Source: Burkholderiales bacterium (GTDB lineage Bacteria; Pseudomonadota; Gammaproteobacteria; Burkholderiales; Burkholderiaceae_F). From it: a stretch of DNA of 5,400 bases. A model generated the notes under the pieces. It did not search any database. It was not told the DNA's origin and saw only the letters and a list, made by a program, of their open reading frames with translations. Both the position numbers and the translations under genes were made by a program. This document shows, one piece after another, positions 1 through 5,400 of this stretch (the first letter of the stretch is position 1; each line of letters opens with the position of its first letter). The stretch lies in the NCBI GenBank assembly GCA_024641225.1, contig JAHEDN010000222.1, forward strand, positions 1 to 5,400, given 5' to 3'.

Positions 1-363
1 GGCCACGGCAAGATCCTGGTGATCGGAAGCGCATCCGCGCTGCGCGGCATGCGCAGGACGTCGACCTACAGTGCGGCGCGCGGCGCGCAGCTCGCCTACG
101 TTCAGGCGGTCGGCGTCGAGCTTGCCCCGCACAACATCCAGGTCAATGCCATCGCGCAGAACTTCGTGGAGAACCCGACCTATTTTCCTGAAGAGGTTCA
201 GCGAAACCCGCGCTTCCAGGAGCGGCTGAAACGCGAGGTGCCGTTGGGCCGCCTCGTCTCCGCTCGGGAGGACGCGCAGTTCGCGGCGTACCTTTGCAGC
301 GATGCCGCCGATTGCTTCGTGGGGCAGGTCTTTCCCATTAGCGGCGGCTGGGCCATCCGCTAG
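1..363 (+). CDS. Putative halohydrin dehalogenase (SDR fold), C-terminal part, 5' end outside window
   Basis: The frame is open from base 1 and ends at TAG 361-363, giving 120 residues of a protein usually about 230-260 long. The GTG at 19 is not taken as the start, because the conserved core strand GKILVIG lies across it. The fold is short-chain dehydrogenase/reductase. The catalytic residues, numbered from the window start, appear to be Ser10, Tyr23 and Arg27 (STYSAARGA). This is the S-x12-Y-x3-R signature of halohydrin dehalogenases, where Arg replaces the SDR lysine. The classical SDR 'PG' after VNAIA is replaced by QNFVENPTYFP (residues 53-63), resembling the halide-pocket segment of HheA-type enzymes. 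The C-terminus GQVFPISGGW is typical of the superfamily. Family members cleave vicinal haloalcohols to epoxides and halide without a nicotinamide cofactor, and open epoxides with azide, cyanide or nitrite. The N-terminal T-x4-F/Y-x-G signature is not visible. The alternative is a divergent SDR oxidoreductase. The SDR fold is certain and the dehalogenase call is likely. Confidence 0.82.
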   Translation, partial: GHGKILVIGSASALRGMRRTSTYSAARGAQLAYVQAVGVELAPHNIQVNAIAQNFVENPTYFPEEVQRNPRFQERLKREVPLGRLVSAREDAQFAAYLCSDAADCFVGQVFPISGGWAIR

Positions 364-364
364 A

Positions 365-380
365 TGAACGCAGGCGTTCA
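365..380. repeat. Short inverted repeat just after the dehalogenase stop codon
   Basis: TGAACGC (365-371) and GCGTTCA (374-380) are perfect 7-bp inverted arms separated by two bases, starting one base after the TAG stop. As RNA it could form a 6-bp stem with a four-base loop. No T-run follows, so it is not a convincing intrinsic terminator. A second, weaker pair, GGGAGC (398-403) and GCTCCC (420-425), lies just beyond with a 16-nt loop. Either could mark the 3' end of the transcript or be chance. Confidence 0.3.
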
Positions 381-451
381 GGTGGCGATCCGATCGTGGG
401 AGCCTATGTCAACAGACCAGCTCCCTGCGCCTCGAAGGTGACCGTTTTCCG

Positions 452-703
452 TCAGGCCACATTCAGCACCAGCCGCTTGCCGCACGCCTTGACGTAGCGT
501 CGCAGCGTTGCGATCGACGGCGAATGTTTGCCGGTGGCCAGAGCTCGTTCGAGCCGTGCCACCGCCGGAACCTACGTGCCCATCCGCTCGGCGACCTGCG
601 CCTGCGTCAGCCCAGCGTCCTACCGTGCTTTCAGCAGCGCATCGAGCAGGATGGCTTCCTCGCCCTCGATACGCGCCACTTCGGCCCTGTTGCCGCAGGC
701 CAT
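452..703 (-). pseudogene. XRE-family helix-turn-helix antitoxin-like gene, broken by two in-frame TAG codons
   Basis: Read on the minus strand from ATG 703-701 to TGA 454-452, the 84-codon frame gives an acidic N-terminal helix (EGEEAILLDALLKAR). A textbook helix-turn-helix follows (DAGLTQAQVAERMGT, then VPAVARLE), then GKHSPSIATLRRYVKACG and the end KRLVLNVA. This layout matches single-domain XRE antitoxins of HigBA/RelE-type toxin-antitoxin pairs, which bind DNA and autorepress their operon. Two TAG codons interrupt it, at 622-620 (just before DAGLTQ) and 574-572 (between MGT and VPAV, inside the DNA-binding domain). There is no frameshift and the flanking residues are conserved, so the damage looks recent or limited to point changes. 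No toxin gene is next to it: kefC occupies the upstream side. The start is uncertain, since the frame stays open upstream into the kefC 3' end and no strong ribosome binding site is visible. It is most likely a degraded orphan antitoxin; sequencing error or TAG readthrough are less likely. Confidence 0.75.
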
Positions 704-794
704 CACACCGGGAATCCACTCGCCGCGAATCACCGCCCGGTCGGGCCGGCCGCGTGGCTTCTCGCCACTGCCGCCCGCTTCCTGGACGACGGCT
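704..794. other. Spacer between kefC stop and the antitoxin remnant; no gene seen
   Basis: These 91 bases lie downstream of kefC on the minus strand. The antitoxin frame stays open across them but reads a low-complexity, Gly/Arg/Pro-rich stretch that I do not recognise. A small GC-rich dyad, GCCCG (735-739) and CGGGC (742-746), has no following T-run and is a poor terminator candidate. No promoter or toxin-like sequence is evident. Confidence 0.4.
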
Positions 795-2597
795 TCAGTG
801 CCAGCCTTCGGCCTTTCGGCTCTCCTCGCGCATCTGGCGATCGCGGCGCAGGTTTTCCTCGAGTTCCTCCTGCCCGCTCTTGTCGAGCGCCACCGTCTTC
901 GCCTCGTCGTGGAAGTGCGGCCGCAGCGCCTGCAGCGAGGCGAGGTTGTGGCGCCTGAAAAGCTCCGCGACCTCGCGCGCCTCGTAGGGCTCGACGCCCA
1001 GCGCCTCGAGCGCCTGTCGCCCGGTGCGCAGCGCCGACTCGAAGGTTTCGCGCTCGACCGATTCGATCCCGCGCTCGACGAGTTCGAGCCAGTGGCGAAC
1101 GTTGCGCGCGCAGGCGACGATCTTCAGGTGCGGGAACTCCTTGCGCACGAGGTCGACGATCGCGAGGCTGTCCTTGAGGCGGTCGACGGTGACTACGAGC
1201 AGCTTCGCCTTGGCCGCTCCGGCAGCTTCGAGCAGGTCGACACGGGTGGCGTCGCCGTAGAAGACCTTGAAGCCGAAGCGGCGCAGCATGTCGATCTGGT
1301 CAGGGTCGTGATCGAGCACCGTCGCATGGATGCCCTGGGCGAAGAGCATGCGACCGACGATCTGTCCATAGCGCCCGAAGCCGATGATGATCACCGGCGC
1401 CCCGTCGTGCTCGATCTCGTCGTAGGCGCGTGACTGCGCCGTTGCACGACGCGCGGCGAGCTTCTCGTGCGCGAGCACCATCAGCGGCGTGAGCGCCATC
1501 GACAGCGCGACCGCCGCGGTGAGCAGCGCCTCCCAACTGCCGGGCAGCACGCGCGCCTCGCGCGCGACGCCGAACACGACGAAGGCAAACTCGCCCGCCT
1601 GCGCGAGCAGTGCCGCGAAGAGCCAGCGCTGCGCGGGCGCGACGCCCAGGCGCGGCGCGATCAGCGCGAGCAGCAGCGTCTTGATCGCGATCACTCCGGC
1701 CAGCAGCATCGCCAGCATCTGCGGCTGCTTGGCGACGAGGCCGAAGTCGATCGACATGCCGACCGCAATAAAGAACAGGCCGAGCAGAAGCCCCTTGAAC
1801 GGCGCGATGTCGGTCTCGAGCGCATGGCGATACTCGGAGCTCGCGAGCAGCACGCCCGCGAGGAACGCCCCCAGCGCCATCGACAGGCCCGCGATCGACA
1901 TCAACTGCGCGATGCCGATCACGAGCAGCAGCGCGAAGGCGGTGAAGATCTCGCGCACGCGCGACAAAGCGATCAGGCGCATCAGACGCGGCGTGATGAT
2001 CTGGCCGATCACGATGACCGCGACGATCGCGCCCAGGACCTTGCTCGCACCCAGCCAGACCGGTTCGCCGCTCTCCTCGGCGACACCCAGCAGCGGCACC
2101 AGCGCGATCAGCGGGATCGCGGCGATGTCCTGGAACAGCAGCACCGAGAAGCCGCTCCTGCCGACCGGCGCCGCCAGCAGGTTGCGCTCGGACATTGTTT
2201 GCACGGCGATCGCCGTGGAGCTCAGCGCCAGCGCCAGGCCCGCGGCCACCGCGCCCTGCCACGGCAACCCGAGCCAGTACAGCGCAGCCGCGAGCGCCGC
2301 GCCGCAGGTGGCCATCTGCAGCCCGCCGCCGCCGAACACCGGCCCGCGCATCTGCCACAGCCGTTTCGGATCGAGCTCGAGCCCGATGAGGAACAGCATC
2401 AGCACGACGCCGAACTCGGCGAAGTGCAGGATCGACTCCACGTCGGAGACGAAGCCCAGGCCCCAGGGCCCGATCGCGCAACCGGCAATCAGATAGCCGA
2501 GCACGGAGCCAAGCCCGAGCCGCGTCGCGATCGGAACGCAGACGACCGCCGCGCCCAGGTAAACGACCGCGTCGCGCAGGATCGATGCTTCAGCCAT
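795..2597 (-). CDS. kefC: Glutathione-gated potassium/proton antiporter KefC (CPA2 family with RCK domain)
   Basis: This inner-membrane protein exports K+ in exchange for H+. It is held closed by glutathione and opened by glutathione-electrophile adducts, so the cytoplasm acidifies and is protected from compounds such as methylglyoxal. The 600-residue product has the family's usual length (about 600-620). Residues 1-380 are a hydrophobic antiporter domain with a dozen or so membrane segments. It includes the CPA2 motif QDIAAIPL (156-163, Asp157), the regulatory loop EYRHALETDIAPFKG (255-269) and the GMSIDFG segment (280-286). A cytoplasmic RCK/TrkA-N domain follows from about 400, with the Rossmann motif GFGRYG (406-411), FYGDAT (446-451) and RETFESAL (516-523). 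The last 40 residues are charged and helical. The ATG at 2597 is chosen because MAEASILRD leads directly into the first membrane segment. An in-frame ATG at 2651 would overlap kefF by 62 nt. The start overlaps the kefF stop by 8 nt and has only a weak ribosome site, which suggests translational coupling. A KefB-like paralogue is the alternative, but the partner kefF favours KefC. Confidence 0.93.
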   Translation of the reverse strand: MAEASILRDAVVYLGAAVVCVPIATRLGLGSVLGYLIAGCAIGPWGLGFVSDVESILHFAEFGVVLMLFLIGLELDPKRLWQMRGPVFGGGGLQMATCGAALAAALYWLGLPWQGAVAAGLALALSSTAIAVQTMSERNLLAAPVGRSGFSVLLFQDIAAIPLIALVPLLGVAEESGEPVWLGASKVLGAIVAVIVIGQIITPRLMRLIALSRVREIFTAFALLLVIGIAQLMSIAGLSMALGAFLAGVLLASSEYRHALETDIAPFKGLLLGLFFIAVGMSIDFGLVAKQPQMLAMLLAGVIAIKTLLLALIAPRLGVAPAQRWLFAALLAQAGEFAFVVFGVAREARVLPGSWEALLTAAVALSMALTPLMVLAHEKLAARRATAQSRAYDEIEHDGAPVIIIGFGRYGQIVGRMLFAQGIHATVLDHDPDQIDMLRRFGFKVFYGDATRVDLLEAAGAAKAKLLVVTVDRLKDSLAIVDLVRKEFPHLKIVACARNVRHWLELVERGIESVERETFESALRTGRQALEALGVEPYEAREVAELFRRHNLASLQALRPHFHDEAKTVALDKSGQEELEENLRRDRQMREESRKAEGWH

Positions 2598-3123
2598 GGT
2601 CGGACAGATACTTCTGCAGCACCTCCCGATAGCGCCGGCCATGCGCCGCAAGCGCCTCGTAGTCGATCTTGTGCGCGCCGTGCACGGTGAACGGCTGCAG
2701 CCAGTTCATCGCACAGAAGCGCGCGGTCTGCTCGATTGGCGGCATGAAGGCACGAAACGGGTGCGCGTGTTTACCTTGGGGCGAGTACGCCTCGTCGGTC
2801 GCGCCCGTCGTCGTCACCCACAGGCAGTCCTTGCCCGCCAGCGCGGTGCCGCCGCTGCCGTAGGCCCAACCACGGACCAGCACCGTCTCGAACCACAGCT
2901 TGAGCAGCGCCGGCACGCTGTACCAGTAGAGGGGGTGTTGCCAGACAACCAGGCGCGCCGGCTCAAGAAGCGCCTGTTCGGCTTGCACGTCGATCGAGAA
3001 ATCCGGATAGCGATCGTAGAGCGAATGCAGCCGCACCGAAGGCAGGTCGCGCACCGCGTCGAGCAGCACGCGGTTCGCCTCGGAACGGCCGGGGTGCGGG
3101 TGGGCATAGACGATCAGAATCAT
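2590..3123 (-). CDS. kefF: KefF, ancillary flavoprotein of the KefC potassium efflux system
   Basis: This is a cytoplasmic FMN-binding quinone oxidoreductase of the flavodoxin-like NAD(P)H dehydrogenase family. It binds KefC and is needed for its full activity; it may also reduce redox-cycling quinones. The 177-residue length matches the known protein (about 176). The N-terminal strand MILIVYAHPHPGRSEAN (1-17) forms the flavin phosphate loop. It is followed by LYDRYPDFSIDVQAEQ (35-50), the flavin-site motif WQHPLYWYSVPALLKLW (61-77), GWAYGSGGTALAGK (85-98), the TTTGA loop (104-108) and MNWLQPF (139-145). All are close to enterobacterial KefF. The ATG at 3123 gives the standard N-terminus; the sequence before it (GAGTAAG about 8 nt upstream) is only a modest ribosome site. 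It is the first gene of the kefF-kefC operon. Its ATGGCTGA junction overlaps the kefC start, as expected for two subunits made together. Confidence 0.94.
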   Translation of the reverse strand: MILIVYAHPHPGRSEANRVLLDAVRDLPSVRLHSLYDRYPDFSIDVQAEQALLEPARLVVWQHPLYWYSVPALLKLWFETVLVRGWAYGSGGTALAGKDCLWVTTTGATDEAYSPQGKHAHPFRAFMPPIEQTARFCAMNWLQPFTVHGAHKIDYEALAAHGRRYREVLQKYLSDHG

Positions 3124-3336
3124 CGGCGACTTACTCGATTTGCGGCACGATCTTACTGATCATGTGCGTGATCCCGATGCGCCGGTGCGCCGCTTGCGGA
3201 CGATGCTGGTGCGCGTCGGCCCACGGCCTGTGCAGCCCGGCTCGCCGGTCGGCGGCCTGTCGCACTTCGGCGCTACGATCGAGCGGCCCAGAAAGCTCTC
3301 CTCGCGCACGACCATGCGCCGCGCCGAACAGTGCCC
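3124..3336. promoter_or_regulatory. Divergent intergenic region between kefF and the Sel1-repeat gene
   Basis: This 213-bp gap separates divergently transcribed genes, so it should hold both promoters. For kefF, the minus strand has a -10-like TAAGAT (complement of 3150-3155) about 27 nt before the ATG, but no good -35 at the right distance. For the rightward gene a -10-like TACGAT lies at 3274-3279, also without a clear -35. A GATCA (3158-3162) / TGATC (3169-3173) dyad with six bases between the arms lies beside the kefF candidate and could be an operator. These are weak matches in GC-rich DNA. The region contains no convincing gene. Confidence 0.35.
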
Positions 3337-5400
3337 ATGAACGCTCCCCGATTCCAGGAGCGCTGCGCGCGTTGGCTGCTGCTGCTGACGCTGCTGCACA
3401 CGGTACCGGCGCTCTGGATCACGCCGGTGGTAGCGGGCACGGCGCCGGTGGCCGCACTGCTCGCGTTCGGCATTGCCAGCCTGTTGACGTTCGAGCGGGA
3501 CGGCATGGCGATGGCGCTGTTCACGCTCGGGCCGGCCCTGGTCTATTGCGCGATCGCCTGGGCCTTGGCGTGGCTGCTCGCCAAGCTGCTCGAACGGGCG
3601 CGCCAGCCGCTGCGGGCGATTGCGCTCGCGCTGCTCGTCGCCGTGCCGCTGGCCAGCGTCTACTGGCCCATCTACTTCGCCGGCGGCCACAGCGGTTCAC
3701 GCAGCGTGAATCTCGTCGCGCTGGTCGACAGGGCGCTTCCGCATCAGGTGCTGTTGGGCTACTGGATCGCGCTGCACGGCGTACTGCTGATCCTGTATCT
3801 GGGCCACCTGTTGCCCGACGGTCGATTCGTGCTCCTGGCCGAGCGCTGGCGCCGGCCGGTGCTGGGCACGACAGCCGCGGCGCTTGTCGCCGCGTTGCTG
3901 CACGGCAACTACCCGACGCTGATCTGCCGGCCGCTGGCTGCCATGGGCAGCGGCAGCGCGGCGCTCTGCGCAGCACGCGCGGACACGCGCCATCAGCGCT
4001 ACTTCTACGAACTCGCTGCGGAGCGCGGCGAACCCGAAGCACTGGCGTGGGTGATTGCGAACACGCCCGACCGTCAGCGGCGACTGCAGTGGCTGCGCAA
4101 GGGCGCCGATCGCGGCGATGCGGCCACACAGTTTGCGCTGTCGCAGCACCTGACACGCTACGGCGGCACCGATGGAGACGAGGCCGAGCAATGGCTGCGC
4201 CGCGCGGCGCAGGGCGGCCATGCGCCGGCGATGCTGGCGCTGGCGGACTTGATCACGCGCGGCCTTTACCGCGCGCCATCGCGCGAGTTGCTTGCCGAGC
4301 GCAATGCATTGCTGGAGCGGGCGGCCAAGCTCGGCGACCGCCAGGCGAGGCGACGCCTGGCCGAGCACTACATCGACGGCAGCATGGGCTATCCGGCGGA
4401 CCTCGATCGCGCGCGCGCGTCGTACCGCGAGCTGGCCGCGGCCGATCCGTCCGTGTACAGCGGGCGGCTCGCCGAACTCGACGCGATCGCCGCCGGACTC
4501 GCCAGCGGCGATGCGGCGGTCATCAAGGCGCAGGCGAAGCGCTATCTGTCGAGCCCGCTGCCGGGTGACGGCGTGCGTGCGCGCGGCCGGCAGTTGCTCG
4601 AACAACTGGCCGACGCAGGCGATGTCGATGCGCGCGACGAACTGACGCTGATGCTGCGCACCGGCAGCGGCGGCCTCGAAAAGGATCTCGCGGGGGCAAA
4701 GGTCTGGCTGCTCAAGTCGGCGCAGGCCGGCGACGTCGACGCCATGGAGCGCGCGGCGCGCAACTTCACTAACGGCCGCGAGGGATTCGCCGTCGATTAC
4801 CCCAAGGCGCGGCGCTGGTTCGAGGCGGCGATCCAGGAGCATGGCCGCGGCGATGCAAGCGACGCGGACGGGCACGTGCGCCGGCTGCGCAGCGAACTGG
4901 CTCACATCGACAGGCTTGGCAAGCAGGCTGGCGGCGCACTGCTGGGCGAGCAGGCGCTCGCCGCGCTCGGCCAGGGCACCGATGCCGAATCGCACTTTCG
5001 CTACGCGATGCAACTGCTGGCCGGCCACGGCACCGCGCGCCGCGCCGAGGCGATCGCGCGCCTGAACGAGGCGTCTCGCCTGGGGCACGCCGAGGCAGCG
5101 TGGCAACTGTTCTTCATCTACGAGCGGGGCTTCCCGGCGGAAGTCGATCCAAGCGCCGCATTCACGCAACTACAGCGCGCGGTGGCGAACCATCACTTCG
5201 ACGCGACCCGCGAGCTGGCGATGCGCTACGAGTACGGCAAGCGCGGCGTGCCGGCTGACCTGCCGCGCGCCATCGCGCTGTACGAAGAAGCGCTTGCCGC
5301 AGGACGCGACAACCGCTATGGCTGGAACCTGGACCCGGAAAACTTCAACCACTTCAGGTGGCTCGAATCGCGCCTGCGCCAGGCACGCCTGAAACAGGGC
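3337..5400 (+). CDS. Multi-pass membrane protein with C-terminal Sel1-like repeats, 3' end outside window
   Basis: One frame is open for 688 codons from ATG 3337 to the window end, so the C-terminus is missing. The N-terminal fifth to quarter is hydrophobic, with likely membrane segments near residues 13-34, 36-52, 57-84, 93-115, 138-160 and perhaps 174-189. A basic, hydrophilic linker leads into helical repeats from about residue 220. These show the Sel1 pattern of a W/Y-x-x-x-A helix followed by a turn of the type G-D/H-x-x-A. Turn glycines fall at 260, 294, 333, 428, 465 and 583, with a related turn near 620. Spacings are 34-39 residues or near multiples of that, the usual Sel1 unit size. 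Sel1/TPR-like arrays bind other proteins, so an adaptor role at the inner membrane is plausible. Partner and pathway are unknown, and I do not recognise the specific family. No strong ribosome site precedes the ATG; an in-frame GTG at 3331 is an alternative. The start is preferred because a short basic leader precedes the first membrane helix. It is divergent from kefF. Confidence 0.8.
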   Translation, partial: MNAPRFQERCARWLLLLTLLHTVPALWITPVVAGTAPVAALLAFGIASLLTFERDGMAMALFTLGPALVYCAIAWALAWLLAKLLERARQPLRAIALALLVAVPLASVYWPIYFAGGHSGSRSVNLVALVDRALPHQVLLGYWIALHGVLLILYLGHLLPDGRFVLLAERWRRPVLGTTAAALVAALLHGNYPTLICRPLAAMGSGSAALCAARADTRHQRYFYELAAERGEPEALAWVIANTPDRQRRLQWLRKGADRGDAATQFALSQHLTRYGGTDGDEAEQWLRRAAQGGHAPAMLALADLITRGLYRAPSRELLAERNALLERAAKLGDRQARRRLAEHYIDGSMGYPADLDRARASYRELAAADPSVYSGRLAELDAIAAGLASGDAAVIKAQAKRYLSSPLPGDGVRARGRQLLEQLADAGDVDARDELTLMLRTGSGGLEKDLAGAKVWLLKSAQAGDVDAMERAARNFTNGREGFAVDYPKARRWFEAAIQEHGRGDASDADGHVRRLRSELAHIDRLGKQAGGALLGEQALAALGQGTDAESHFRYAMQLLAGHGTARRAEAIARLNEASRLGHAEAAWQLFFIYERGFPAEVDPSAAFTQLQRAVANHHFDATRELAMRYEYGKRGVPADLPRAIALYEEALAAGRDNRYGWNLDPENFNHFRWLESRLRQARLKQG

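Noticed and set aside
378..719. 113-codon minus-strand frame over the antitoxin remnant
   Set aside because: It is open only because it is shifted relative to the conserved HTH frame; its Arg/Gly/Ala-rich product lacks any domain, while the adjacent frame reads a clear HTH.
735..746. GCCCG-GT-CGGGC dyad as a kefC terminator
   Set aside because: The stem is only five pairs with a two-base spacer and no T-run on either strand.
528..1433. 301-codon + strand frame across the antitoxin remnant and the kefC 3' end
   Set aside because: It spans two unrelated minus-strand sequences that are each recognisable in their own frame, and its product shows no coherent fold.
1300..2481. 393-codon minus-strand frame inside kefC
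   Set aside because: It is an out-of-frame shadow of kefC, Arg/Ala/Gly-rich with no domain.
2598..2651. N-terminal extension of KefC to the in-frame ATG at 2651
   Set aside because: The extra 18 residues (Cys/Arg-rich) do not resemble KefC N-termini and would overlap kefF coding sequence by 62 nt.
1467..2690. 407-codon + strand frame antisense to kefC
   Set aside because: Its Arg/Gln/His/Asp-rich composition is the mirror of kefC hydrophobic codons. kefC is unambiguous on the other strand.
3162..4568. 468-codon + strand frame overlapping the Sel1-repeat gene
   Set aside because: It is in a different frame from the 688-codon gene. The product is Arg/Ala/Gly-rich low complexity with many Cys and no recognisable domain.
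3697..5169. 490-codon open frame on the minus strand opposite the Sel1-repeat gene
   Set aside because: It is antisense to a longer frame with coherent membrane and repeat structure. Its product is rich in Arg, Gln and Ala without domain structure, typical of a shadow frame in GC-rich DNA.

Overview
The window looks like a piece of a GC-rich (roughly two-thirds G+C by eye) proteobacterial chromosome. A beta- or gammaproteobacterium is the best guess, because a complete kefF-kefC pair of the enterobacterial type is present and GC is favoured at third codon positions. No RNA genes, insertion sequences, CRISPR arrays or phage genes were seen.

Layout. (1) Positions 1-363, + strand: the C-terminal 120 codons of a short-chain dehydrogenase/reductase-fold protein. 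Its active-site spacing is Ser-x12-Tyr-x3-Arg, not Ser/Tyr-x3-Lys, and it carries an NPTYFP segment. These are hallmarks of halohydrin dehalogenases, which interconvert vicinal haloalcohols and epoxides. (2) Positions 364-794: no intact gene. The minus strand of 452-703 encodes a recognisable XRE-type helix-turn-helix antitoxin-like protein interrupted by two in-frame TAG codons, so it is called a pseudogene. A small dyad directly follows the dehalogenase stop codon. (3) Positions 795-3123, minus strand: a two-gene operon, kefF then kefC, overlapping by 8 nt. Together they form the glutathione-gated K+/H+ antiporter and its flavodoxin-like activating subunit, which protect cells from toxic electrophiles. 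(4) Positions 3124-3336: a divergent intergenic region that should hold both promoters. (5) Positions 3337-5400, + strand: one reading frame of 688 codons that runs off the window. It encodes five or six N-terminal membrane segments followed by a long array of Sel1-like helical repeats. Its specific function is not recognised.

How the parts may work together. KefF/KefC is a well understood unit. The link to the dehalogenase is an inference: that enzyme family makes epoxides, which are electrophiles conjugated by glutathione, and KefC is gated by glutathione adducts. The genes are on opposite strands, converge, and have a gene remnant between them, so the proximity may be accidental. The Sel1-repeat membrane protein shares the divergent region with kefF, which makes shared regulation possible but unproven. 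The most noteworthy item is the candidate halohydrin dehalogenase; no clearly new multi-gene system is visible.
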